From contig NC_081861.1 in NCBI RefSeq assembly GCF_963259705.1, forward strand, positions 65,329,623 to 65,393,622: a DNA stretch of 64,000 nucleotides, written 5' to 3'. The notes under the pieces were generated by a model. The model saw only the letters and a program-made list of their open reading frames with translations. It made no database searches and was not told where the DNA came from. Numbering within the stretch: position 1 is the first letter of the stretch; each line of letters opens with the position of its first letter. A program made the position numbers and the translations under genes. This document shows positions 33,317 through 44,400 of this stretch, one piece after another. The DNA comes from Myotis daubentonii. Taxonomy: Eukaryota; Chordata; Mammalia; Chiroptera; Vespertilionidae.

Positions 33317-35458
33317 TAAAAAGATGTGACACAAATCAATAAAGGATCATTTACTAGACTTCTTAGAGGTTTTCTATTTTTAAGCTATCTACATTCACAT
33401 TATAGGAAGTTGACCAGATATCTGTAGATTATATTTTATGAAGTAATTTTTAAAATATTCTATCTGGTAATTTTCTTTTTGCATACAGTTTATTGTTTTG
33501 TATTTTTAAAATAGCAGTATTAGATTTTAGAGTGAATAAATGATTATAATTCAGGATTTTAAAAACATTTTCTTGCTATGAAGCTGCATGGATATCAAAT
33601 TGACCTTCCATTTCCACTGCATTTAATGAGTTTATCTCTAACTAAATGTGACTGGGCTTGTTACTTAAGAAGCACATTCTCATGAACATATCAAATGTCC
33701 CAATTCCTTCCCAAATAAAATAAAAGTTAGCATTGCCAACTTAGCAGTGGTAAACAGAAAATGAGTGCATATATAACTTTAGTAGATACTAGAAAATAGT
33801 TTCTTTTAGTTTTTGTAGGTCTATTTCTAAGCAATAATATTCTAAAAATTTGTTTATCAAATACCAATTAAAAAATAAAACACCTCAAGCTGCCTACAAA
33901 GTTGAAAACATTTACTCATCACTTGTTTTTTTCTTTTACTGGACTTATTGGTAGGGAGAGGAGAATCAGTCATACTCAGTGTTTCAGCTAAAATGCTATC
34001 AAAAGACAGAGGTTTTTGCTCTTTGGCCCAGTTTATATCTTTTGAATTTCAGATTTTGATGTTACTCTTAATCCTGCTGATTAAGATGACAAAAATTCAA
34101 GATTGTTCACACTAGTTCTTTACATGTCTTATGTATATTTATTTTTAGATTTCAAACAATTAGTTTCCCCTTTATTCTTGAAGGGGGGTACTAACATAGA
34201 GGAAAGAAATTCCTGCATTTAACATTCAGAAACTGTTTATTATTCTCTTTGATTTTGATCCTCCTTGAAAGATAAACCAAGAAGAATGTTTATTTATTAT
34301 GATGATTTACAAATACTTGCACATAGATGTTACGTAGTATCTCTTATTCAGTTAATCATTTTACAACTAAATTGAATAATCCACTCCTGAATTCATTGAT
34401 TGTTTTACTAAGTTTAAATTACTTCAGCTAATTTATAGTAATTTGGTCGATCCCCAAAATTGTTTGGGTTATAATATTATTGTTGAAAAAGTATGAAAAC
34501 TGTACATTTACCTACTTTAAATAAACAAAAACAAATAAAAATAACTTGGGCAGAGAAATGGCTTTAATTTGTCAGTTTACATCAATAAATATTAAAAGAC
34601 TATGCAATTTCACCACTCCAATTTTAGGCAACATCACTCCAATTTTAGGCAACATTTCAAAGTAAGGAAAGATCCTATACAACATGTTTGACAGAAGCAG
34701 ATTGAAAGAAGCATCTGCTCAATCACTTCACCCTCCATACTTAACAGCACACTGAAAAATATATGCTGCATTTAAATAAAATACAAACTTTAAGGTATTA
34801 CGAATGTAGAAATCAAAGATTTTCTGCCAATTATAACCTGGTATTGCAACTATCCCCATGGTCACCATTATGAAACAAGAATAACATGGAATATTAAGAA
34901 GAGGATAAGCAAAACTTGAATCTTAATAGAAAAAAAAATCCAGTTCAGGGACCATTCCCTGTTTTTCAGCTAAGAGTTTCATTTGGGTCTTGGTAAGAGG
35001 TGCTGGATTCAAATATCAATTATAATAAAAGCCCACCATATTGTATTTGTAGTTTGTATAAATTTTCATAGTTACATAGATAATTAATAGTTCAAGGTTT
35101 GGGAATTTTAGGATGTTCTCTGATAGAGTTTTTATCAAGTGGAGGAGATGTGGTGAGAGTATACCGATTATGTTTATTTAATTCTGCTTTTCTTCCATTC
35201 AAAGTGTAAATTTGATGTCTTTAGATGACTGGATTACATAGTTTGTAATATTGAAAATAATTAGCATATTTTGTTTTCAATTTGCATCCAAATTACACAT
35301 ATTATCTGACTTCTCATAACAGCTCTGTGAAATAAGAGTTAAGCTATACATAGGCAATTGCTATGGCTAGTATGTGTTATAACGAGTTTTTCACTTCATA
35401 GACCACTAATGTCTTTCCTGTTAAAACCATACTTATAAAACTACTTATTTATCATTAA
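32300..35458. other. Long unassigned AT-rich stretch
   Basis: About 3.2 kb without a recognised transposon, RNA or long frame, apart from a TG/TA microsatellite at 33246-33310 and a 21-bp tandem duplication ('ccaattttaggcaacatcact') at about 34618-34655. It is the least repeat-loaded part of the window. Confidence 0.4.
33246..33310. repeat. (TG/TA)n microsatellite
   Basis: Alternating TATG/TGTG runs pass into pure TA repeats. The minus-strand frame rich in Tyr/Ile here is an artefact. Confidence 0.9.
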
Positions 35459-35460
35459 TT

Positions 35461-35667
35461 TTAATTGATCTCAGAGAAAAGAAGGGAGAGAGAGAGAAAC
35501 ATTGTTCCATTGTTTCCAACACTCACTGGACTGGGCATTGAATCTGCAACCTGGGACCATGGGAGGTTGGCCTGCTGTGGGAGGTTGGCTGTGGGAGCAC
35601 ACTGACCACCTGGCTGGCTGGGGGGAGAGGCCTCACCCATGCACAAATTCATGCACTGGGCCTCTAG
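35461..35667 (+). mobile_element. Helitron 3' end fused to an antisense Ves piece
   Basis: The left side ('aattgatctcagagaaaagaagggagagagagagaaacattg', 'ggcattgaatctgcaacctggg') is a Ves fragment in antisense. It runs into Helitron 3' sequence: 'gagcacactgaccacctgg', 'tgcacaaattcatgcactgggcct' and CTAG at 35664-35667. The Ves piece may have been captured before mobilisation. Confidence 0.6.
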
Positions 35668-35786
35668 TATGTCTATAAATGTCTTGTTCAGATATTTTAT
35701 CAAAGGCATGAAAACACACAACACAAAGTTATATGGAAGGATGACTTGGTACTCATACATTTTTTCATGTTTAAATAATTTTGAAA

Positions 35787-36043
35787 CAGATTGTCAAACT
35801 GCAGCGGGAAGGCCGCGGAGGGGTGGGGGGCAGGAGGGAGGGGGGTAAGAGATCAACCAAAGGACTTGTATGCATGCATATAAGCATAACCAATGGACAT
35901 AAGACACTGGGGGGTAGGGGAGGCCAGGGGATTGTCAAGGGCGGGGGGAAAAAAGGGACACATATGTAATACCCTTTGTAAGACTGCAAGCAATAAAATA
36001 AAATAAAATAAAATAAAATAAAATAAAATAAAATAAAATAAAA
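35787..36043 (+). mobile_element. 5'-truncated L1 3' end with (AAATA)n tail
   Basis: G-rich L1 3' UTR sequence, 'gcataaccaatggacataag' and 'acatatgtaatacccttt' end in about nine AATAA units. A perfect 15-bp duplication, TAAATAATTTTGAAA, lies at 35772-35786 and 36044-36058, so the insertion is fairly recent. Confidence 0.88.
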
Positions 36044-36539
36044 TAAATAATTTTGAAATGGGAAAATCTTATTGATATTTCTCCACAAATTTCCTTTTGA
36101 TTATAACATATCAAACTTACCATATAAAGACTTTTAAACAACTATCTTAAGGCCACTCAAGCAAATAAAGGAAGACATGGAGAACAACAGGAAACCAACA
36201 CATGGACAAAATATGAATATCAGCAAAGATACAAATTATAAAAAGAAGCAAAAAAGAATTTCTGGAGCTGGAAAGTACAATAACCATAATGAAATATTTT
36301 ACTATAGAGGTTAAAATGCTTTAAGCAAGACAAAGAAATAATCAGCAAGCATGAAGATAGGACAACTGAAGTTTTTAAATTTGAGGAAAAGAAAGAAAAC
36401 AGATAATGAAAAGTGAACAGAATTTAAATTAACTGTGGGACACCACCGAGCAGATCAGCATAAACATTATGAGAATACCAGAGGGAAAAGAGAGAAAAAA
36501 GGGGTAGAAAGAATATTTAAAATTAAAATGGCTCTAGAT

Positions 36540-36762
36540 CAGCGGTTCTCAACCTGTGGGTCACGACCCCTTTGGGGGTCGAATGACCCTTTCATAGGGG
36601 TCGCCTAAGACCATCGGAAAACACATATATAATTACATATTGTTCTTGTGATTAATCACTATGCTTTAATTATGTTCAATTTGTAACAATGAAATTGGGG
36701 GTCACCACAACATGAGGAACTGTATTAAAGGGTTGCAGCATTAGGAAGGTTGAGAACCACTG
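36540..36762 (+). mobile_element. SPIN-type hAT element, 223 bp deletion derivative
   Basis: CAGCGGTTCTCAACCTGTGGG at the left and GGTTGAGAACCACTG at the right, flanked by CTCTAGAT (36532-36539) and CTCTAGAC (36763-36770). It has the same internal deletion joint ('caatgaaattgggggtcacc') as the copy at 29515. Confidence 0.88.
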
Positions 36763-37484
36763 CTCTAGACCATGTAAGAAACTAGAAGTCATCATTCCAA
36801 CCTAACAATAAGTAAAAGGCTAGTCAAACTGATAAATCAACAACTCATCTTGTATTTGTCAGAAAAGGAAGGTTACAAAGCAAACCTCAGCCTTCAAAAT
36901 AGGATAGATCAACAGACAAAGAATCAAAGCTTACCAAAGCAGAAACCCATAGGCACAAATCTTCATGGGAATCAGTGCTAAGCTACACAAAACTGAACTA
37001 TGACACATTGCTGAGGGCTCAGCATAGGTAAGTGTGAGACAAAAACTCCAGGAAGACCCAGTTATTGGGAGACCCCCACACTTTTATTAGTTTTACCTCT
37101 AAGGGCTCAACCCCTTTTTTGCGGTGACTACTGAAGAAAATACCCTCACTTTTCTGGAACGAAGAGAGGAAAATGAACTGTTTTTGAAATATGCCAGAGA
37201 ATCCTGTCCTTCTTAAAAATGTCTGTTCTGAGGAGAAACTATTGGAACTAGAGATGAACTTACCTGGAAGAAGAGAAATACTCAACTTCAGCCCCTTCTA
37301 GACTTTTACTTAGATGAAGGGAATAAGGAAAATACTAACTAAAACTCACACTACCCAAACTGTCCCATTGAAGGTGGGGAACCTAAAAGCATATGTGAAG
37401 TTCATACTTAAGAGAAACAGTTTCACTAAAAGATTGATACCTAACCATATAGGACTATAGAATGTTTTCCCTCTCCCCCTAAAC

Positions 37485-37695
37485 CAGTGGTTGGCAAACT
37501 GTGGCTGGCGAACCACATGCAGCTCTTTGGCCCCTTGAGTGTGGCTCTTCCACAAAATACCACGTGCAGGCACGCATGTACAGTGCGATTGAAACTTGGT
37601 GGCCCATGAGCAGAAGTCGGTATTTTGTGGAAGAGACACACTCAAGAGGCCAAAGAGCCGCATGTGGCTCGCGAGCCGCAGTTTGCCGACCACTG
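37485..37695. mobile_element. Palindromic non-autonomous hAT element
   Basis: 'CAGTGGTTGGCAAACTGTGG' at the left mirrors 'gcagtttgccgaccactg' at the right. Long inner arms also mirror: 'gtggctcttccacaaaatacc' against 'ggtattttgtggaagagacac'. The whole element can fold into one hairpin. A smaller relative lies at 49612. Flanking 8-mers do not match. Confidence 0.78.
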
Positions 37696-38471
37696 CAACC
37701 TATCATCATATTACTGAAGGCCTAGGTATAACAATTCTTTTTACACAGCACATCATGTCTGGCTATTAAGAAATAGTTAGAAGACATACTAAAAGGCAAA
37801 CAACAAACAAATAATAAAAAACACACACCACAATTTGAAGAGGTAGAACAAACATTAAAACCAGACTCAGATATGACAGGGGTGTTGGAATTAGTAGGCC
37901 AAAGATTTAAAACACCTATAATTAAAATACTAAGGGCTCTAATAGATGAAGTAGATAGCATGAAACAATGTAACAATCAAAGATGGGCCGTATACACAGA
38001 GGTGAAAATTTTAAGAAACAAAAAATGATGGAGATCTGAAACACTGTTACACTGTAAGTTATAAGTAAACTAGAAATGGCAGAGTAATGAATCTCTAAGT
38101 TTGAGGATATCTCAATAAAATCACAAATGCTGACAATCAAAGAAAAGAGAGTGACGAAAAAGAAAAAGACAACAAAATATCCAACAACGAGACAACTACA
38201 AAATGTGTGAAATACACATAATAAGAACCACCCCCCCCCAAAAAAAAATGAAGAAAGAAAAGGGAACACAATAACTTTAAAACAATAACAACTGAGAATT
38301 TTCCCAAATTAATGTCAAACAACAAACTACAGTTTCAGGAATCCCAAAGGACACTGAGCAGGCTAAACTCAGAAAAAGTGCAATAAGTATATCATTTTCA
38401 ACTATGGAAAAATCAAAAATTTGAAACCAGAGAGAAAAACACCTTACCTATAGAGAAACAAATATAACAAA

Positions 38472-38605
38472 CTAGAGTCCTGGTGCACAAAATTCGTGTA
38501 CAGGGTGTGTGGGAGTCCCTCAGCCCTGCCTGCCCTCGGGGGACTGGGCCTAAACCGGTAGTCAAACATCCCTCTAGCAATCCGGGATGCTGCATGCACC
38601 AGTGA
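38472..38605 (-). mobile_element. Helitron 3' fragment, minus strand
   Basis: CTAG at 38472-38475 is followed by 'agtcctggtgcacaaaattcgtgtac', the inverted 3' hairpin, and 'gtccctcagccctgcctgccc'. The 5' part is missing. Confidence 0.7.
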
Positions 38606-38684
38606 CCATACTTTCATACAGGTGAAAGGCATTTTGTTGTATGGGCAACTACATTTTTTTGCCCTGATTATAAAAAGTAGTACA

Positions 38685-38850
38685 TAACATGATCCTTCTG
38701 AGGCAGTAGTACCATTTTCCCCATCTTATGGGTGGAAAAACTGAAGCAGAGAGAAGTTAAGTAATTGGCTTTGTCACACAGTTATAAGTGTCAGAATCAG
38801 TGCTGACCACAAAATGTGCAAGCCAGAGTCCATGCATGTCATCACTGCAT
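38685..38850 (-). mobile_element. MIR SINE, antisense
   Basis: 'cattttccccatcttatgggtggaaaaactgaagcagagagaagttaagtaattgg', 'tcacacagttataagtgtcagaatcag' and 'gcaagccagagtccatgc' follow the MIR core in antisense. Confidence 0.8.
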
Positions 38851-38925
38851 CATCCTGTTTTTTTCAGTGTTAGAGTAGCCTTGCCAGGTTTTAATTTTTA
38901 AATCTCAGAGACTGTTCCCAATATA

Positions 38926-39211
38926 TAGGGTAGGGTCCCTAGGCCTGGCTGGAAATCATGGCCTATCTGCTGGACAACTGGTGGGTGGGGCGATCGGAGG
39001 GCCCCCGCTGGCACCCACCTTGGCTGGCTTCCTGGTGCCACATGCTGGCCAGCCTTGCTCCCCAATCACCACTACCAGTTGCCTCCCTCTCTGGGGACAG
39101 CTCCGGTGTTGAGTTTCTGCTCCCTGGTGGTCAGTGTGCATCATAGTGACCGGTCGTTCTGCTAGTCGTTCCGCCATTTGGTCGATTTGCATATTAGGGT
39201 TTTACTATATA
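38926..39211 (-). mobile_element. Helitron, minus strand, 3' end truncated or diverged
   Basis: The 5' end at about 39211, read on the minus strand, is 'tatatagtaaaaccctaatatgcaaatcgaccaaa' followed by 'ggtcactatgatgcacactgaccaccaggg'. The same family starts at about 63293 on the plus strand. Its 5' end abuts the CTAG end of the next Helitron (39212), a head-to-tail join. Confidence 0.7.
39119..39130 (-). promoter_or_regulatory. CTCF-like motif in Helitron
   Basis: The minus strand reads CCACCAGGGAGC, one base off the strongest form of the CTCF core, at the same place in the Helitron as the motifs at 1734 and 63370. Confidence 0.3.
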
Positions 39212-39364
39212 CTAGGGGCCCGGTGCACGAAATTCGTACACTGGGTGTGGGGGGGGGGGAGTGTCCCTCAGCCCAGCCTGCCCCCTCTCACATACTGGGA
39301 GCCCTCAGGCGTTGACCCCCATCACGCTCCAATCACAGGATCGGCCCCTTGCCCAGGCCTGATG

Positions 39365-39960
39365 TGCCGGGGTCCAACCCCAGCAGGTCCAGGGGTCCCC
39401 AAAGGTGTGGACGGAGTCGGCGAAGAAGGAATGACACGGAGACAGCGTTCAGTTGATCAGCAGCCTAGCCAGGATCTCCAGCCAAGTTCTGGTCTTGATC
39501 TCCAGAGAGGCTCTGCTGTTTATTGTCTTGTTACATCCGTATTTATACCAGTTGATTTTAATCCTGTCAATTTCTATTACAAAGGTTAGGGCGTTTCTTA
39601 TCTCCATTCCAGGGAGTAAAGATTATGTAGCTTAAGCATGATTGTTTGTAGTGATTAACTACCCGCCTGGCACTTAGTTAAGGAGTTTCATCCCCTCCCT
39701 GACTTCAGGGAAAAATTCCTACCTGGGGAAACAACCTTTCTAGGAGAGGCATCCCCTCCCTGACTTCAGGGAAAAATTCCTACCTGGGGAAACAACCTTT
39801 CTCGGAGAGGTGACCTTGGTTAAAACACACAGCGCTAAGGGGAGCAAACATATTAAGAACAGTATGCTATATACGCCAGGTCCCTTGAAACATATGCTGT
39901 GCAGATGTTTCTTTCCTGCAGCGACTGTGTCGGGCAGCAAGGATGGACCGGCTTCCGGCA
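39365..39960 (-). repeat. 3' LTR of provirus, 596 bp with 61-bp duplication
   Basis: Same sequence as the 5' LTR except that 'catcccctccctgacttcag...ggagagg' occurs twice in tandem (about 39688-39809). The two units differ at one base (ctAgg/ctCgg). TATA (minus) is at 39540-39547 and AATAAA (minus) at 39519-39524. Confidence 0.93.
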
Positions 39961-41451
39961 AATTCCCCCTTTTTTATTTTTTAAATGCTCACGCATGCAA
40001 ATCAGTGGCCACCTCTCAGATTGGGCCATCTAAGTCTCGGAAGAAGAGTGGCAAGCAATGATAGTGAGCATAGCTATAAACATAGTGGATGGAGCGCAGA
40101 AGGAGCCCCATTCCTGTAGAAGGTTGCCAGCCTCTTCAGTCAAGGGATTTCAGCTGTCCTCAAGTTATTGGTTTGATTGTCTTTGTTGGTCTGGCTAGTG
40201 GGCGGCGTCACTGGCGACAGGCTTCCTGAAGCGTCTGCAAGTTGAAGGACTGCATCAAAGGGTCCATCAGGGCCGTGGTTGATGGTGGTGTCGATGTCCG
40301 AGGAGGAGTAAGCTGTGCCCTCTGGATCCAGCTGATATGGAAAATGGAGGGTAGTAGAAAAAGAAGAGAAAGCAAAAGAACTACAAGGCATGGAAGTGTT
40401 TAGAAAAAAGAGGGAGAAGAAAGGGAAGAAGGCAGCATCCTGACACAGCCCTTTCCTTCAGCTTCCCCTTTCCCTGTGGTCCCAGGTAGAAATGGGAAAC
40501 AAGTCCTGTTGCAGTGAGAAGGCAGCTGCTGTCAGCCAGTCTCTGTCTTTACCTGGGTCCCGATCTGAGCTGGGCATGGGAAGCAGGAAGCAGCCATGGG
40601 GACAGGAGACCTTCCTCAGAAGGGGCGAGTGTTCAAGCCCCTGCACCATTGGGGAGGGGGGTCTGTGCCCCACCTTTGTTGCACCCCAAGTTTTCTCCTA
40701 CTGGCCCCCGACTGTGCCTGTCTTAGGTTGCCCCACCCTGTGGAGTCTTACCCGTCGTTGACTACCAGCCATCTCTGGGCCAAGTAGGGTGATGTGAGGT
40801 TCAGTTTTGTCTCCTTGATAGCCTATGTCCCTCTGGCCTCCATGCCCAGCAACTGCCTTTGGATTCCCTCGCTTGCTGGCGGGGCTCTGGCATTGATCAT
40901 AGGGAACTCAGGTTTCTTCTCTAGAGAGGGCCCAGCTTACGCCATTGGGCCAGAGACAGATCCATGGTACCAGCCACCATGAGGCTTCAACCTCAGCATG
41001 AACAGAGAGCTCAGGCAACAGCTTATGGGCAATTGGATTGTAAGAAGAGGGTCCCTCTTGGCACAAGGGTAAGAGGCGCCAATACAGGACAAAGGAGAGT
41101 CCTGGAACAGGGCTTTCTCAGCCCAGGATGTCAGGCTCTTGGCACAAGACAACTCCATGTATGGGACATATACCAGACACCCCCTAGTTATGGCAGAAAA
41201 GGGAGGTGCCCTTCCTGGAACAGTAGGGTAGGGAGATTCTAGAAAAGGCTGTGTTCAGGAAAGAAGGAGACAGGCCAAAGAACCAGCAAACAAGTAGTTA
41301 GATTTTTAAAAAAAGGAAAAAGGAAAGGAGATGTGGGGCAAAGCTGAGACATGTGGAAAGACAAAAAGGAGGCACATGTGATCCTCCCAATGGACAGATT
41401 GTTCCAGCTCAGGGCTGCACATCTGCTGCAGACGGGCACTGGTCAGGTGTG
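39961..41451 (-). other. Env-less region between pol and 3' LTR
   Basis: About 1.5 kb, too short for a full env, with only small frames. The largest near the end is 83 codons at 40140-40391, with no recognisable env signal peptide, furin site or fusion region. A purine tract on the minus strand (about 39963-39975, 'aaaaaagggggaa') next to the 3' LTR is the polypurine tract. Confidence 0.75.
39963..39975 (-). promoter_or_regulatory. Polypurine tract
   Basis: The minus strand reads AAAAAAGGGGGAA two bases before the TG of the 3' LTR, the expected place for plus-strand DNA priming. Confidence 0.75.
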
Positions 41452-44400
41452 CTATGATGAGGCAGAGATGGCGGGCGGTGAGACATAAGGTCGGACTAGA
41501 CGGTCTGGAATCCACACAGGTGAGTCTGCGTCCTGTGGAAATATACAAGCATATCCTCTCCCCTGGGTTAAAAGTACATCAGGTCCCTTCCAGGCTCCTG
41601 TAAGCAAGTCTTTCCATTTGACAAGGGCTTTAGGTTTAGTTAGATCAGGGTTCCAATGCCTGTACATCGGGGAATTTCCCTCAGAATCTACATTTAGTAT
41701 ATTAATTACAAATTGAGCATGTTGTAGAACATGATGAGGAGAGGAATATTTAAACTCATTTTCTTGTAATTTTTTAATTTGTGTTTTTAAAGTTTGGTGA
41801 GCCCTTTCTACTATTGCTTGGCCTTGAGGATTGTAGGGTATTCCTGTAGTATGTGCGATGCCGAATGTAGAGCATAAGTTTTTAAAAGCTCTAGAGGTAT
41901 AGGCAGGCCCATTGTCAGTTTTAAGTGCCCTTGGTATTCCTAGGTAGGAAAAGCATTGGAATAGATGTTGACTTACATCTTTAAAGGCTTCTCCTGTATG
42001 TGCAGAAGCAAGGATAACATGAGAAAAGGTATCAATACAAACATGCACATAGCAAAGTTTGCCAAAAGATGGGACATGAGTAATATCCATCTGCCATAAG
42101 TCACAGGGTCTAAGTCCTCTTGGATTAACTCCAGTAGCAGGGCTAGGAAAATGAGTAGGACAATGGCCGCAGTCACGCACAATACTTCGAGCAGCTTCTC
42201 TAGATATGCGATAATATAGACGGAGAGCAGAAGCATTTTGATGGTGAATGGCATGAGACCGCCGGGCTTCTTCTAGAGCTGTACAAACTACTGGGCGAGT
42301 TAGTAAATCCGCCTGATAATTTCCTTCGCTTAAGGGTCCTGGTAGGCAGGAATGAGCTCTAATATGTCCAATATAGAAAGCCTTTTCTCGTTTGTGAATG
42401 CAAGTTTGTAGCTGAGTTAACAAAGAGAAAATGGCTGTTCTTCCTTGTGGGAGAGAGGCGGTCTCAATATGAGGAAATAATTTAACTATATATTGAGAGT
42501 CAGTGTACAAGTTAAAGGGAACCTGTTGCAATTGTTCAAAAGCATAAATGACTGCCAAAAGCTCTGTTCTCTGAGCTGACGTCTCTAGAGTTTGTTGAAC
42601 ATGGGTTATTGAGTCAATGATTGTTACTGCCCTACCATTAGAGGAACCATCTGTGAATACTAAGGAGGCAGGAGGTGATAATGGTTCTTTTGAACATTTA
42701 ATAGGAAATATAAATGGATGTAGGGAGAGAAATTGCAATATAGGTGATCTTGGCAAATGATGTAAAATTTGCCCTGGGAAGTTACCTATAGCTATTTGCC
42801 ACTCTTCTTCAAATTGTAATAGTGTGTCTAATTGTTCTCTTTTATAAGGTATTATTATCTCAGTAACTTCTCTTCCAAAGAGTTCGATACTGCGTCGTCT
42901 ACCTTTGATAATGAGAGTGGCCACTAGGGAGGGATAGGGTGGTACAATCTTCCTAGGAGTGACAGGTAAATGTATCCATTCTAATGGTCCTTCCTGCCAC
43001 AAGCATCCTGTAGGAGTATATTTAGTGGCTAGAATAATTAAGGCCCAAGATTTGGAATAATCTAGATACTGTAGTTGCTGTTTATTGATGGCCTGTTCTA
43101 TTTTTGCTATAGCCTTTTCTCCTTCTACAGTTAATTGTCGGGGAGACTTAGGGTTAGAATCTCCCTTTAAAATGTCAAATAGAGGTTTTAAGTCAAGAGT
43201 GGTTATTTTTAGATATGGCCTGACCCAGTTGATATCACCTAATAGTTTCTGATAATCATTCAATGTGTTTAAATGATCTTTTCTTAATTGTAGAGGCTGA
43301 TGGGTGATAGTAGAGGTATGTAATATTCTGCCTAAGTATGAAAAAGAAGGTTCAGTCTGAATCTTTTCTGGGGCTATTTTTAGACCATGTTCTTCTAAAG
43401 CAAGGATGGTCTGAGTAAGAATTTCCTGTAAAGTAGCCCGATCTTTATGAGCTAGTAAAATATCATCCATATAATGAATAAGATATAGATCTGAAAATTT
43501 CTTTCTAATAACTTGCAATGCCTGATCTACAAACTTTTGACATACTGTAGGACTATTTTTCATCCCTTGTGGGAGAACCTTCCATTGGTATCTCTGATAA
43601 GGCTGTTTAAAGTTTTCTGATGGTATGCTGAATGCGAATCTTTGACAATCAGCTGGGTGAAGAGGTATAGTGAAAAAACAATCCTGTAAGTCAATAACAA
43701 CAACACAGTACTCCTGTGGAATTGCCACAGGGGAGGGCAATCCAGGTTGTAAGGAGCCCATATCTTCCATGGTGGCATTTATGGCTCTTAGATCTTGCAA
43801 AAGTCTCCACTTGCCTGATTTCTTTCTTATTACAAATATGGGTGTGTTCCAGGGACTATTTGATGGCTCTATATGTCCCTCTGCTAATTGCTGATCAATT
43901 AATTGTCGGGCTGCTGATATTTTCTCAGATGTTAAGGGCCATTGCTCAACCCATACTGGTTGTGACGATTTCCAGACTATGGGATCAGCAGTCCTAAGGG
44001 CAATGGCCCCAATTACAGATCCTGTTGAGGAGTGTGAGGTATTACTTTCCTTTCCTAATCCCTTTCCTGGATTAAATCTCGTGTCTAGCATCTGTGATGT
44101 TACTCTATCACTGGGGCTATATAATACAACTCCCATTTGAGACAAGATATCTCTTCCCCATAATGTAAAGGGGATAGTCATAATTACATAGGGACAGAAT
44201 GTTCCTGAATGTTGATCTTCATCAGCCCAAGTTAGAATCTGAGAACTCTTTTTTACATTAGATGCCTTGCCTAGTCCTACTAGGGAAGTGGAGGTGGTGT
44301 GCATGGGCCATGAAGAGGGCCAATCCTTCCCTGCTATGCAGGAAACATCTGCTCCTGTATCCAAAAGACCTTCAATTGGTTTTCCCTGAATTTGTAAAAT

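Larger units (their letters stand above)
36150..38460 (+). mobile_element. Old L1/HAL1 ORF1-region remnants, sense
   Basis: 'ggaaaagaaagaaaacagataatgaaaagtgaacag', 'ctgtgggacaccaccgagcagatcagcataaacattatgag' and 'ccagagggaaaagagag' match an old L1 ORF1 (36350-36520). 'gagaattttcccaaattaatgtc', 'caggaatcccaaaggacactgagcagg' and 'aaatttgaaaccagagag' (38295-38440) continue it. SPIN and hAT elements interrupt it. About 36771-37480 is not clearly assigned. No frame is open. Confidence 0.6.

Noticed and set aside
39961..41451. Degenerate env gene
   Set aside because: No signal peptide, furin site, fusion peptide or transmembrane frame could be recognised, and the interval is too short.
43560..43997. 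Extra frames on both strands within the provirus pol
   Set aside because: They are shadows of the pol frame with no independent motif.
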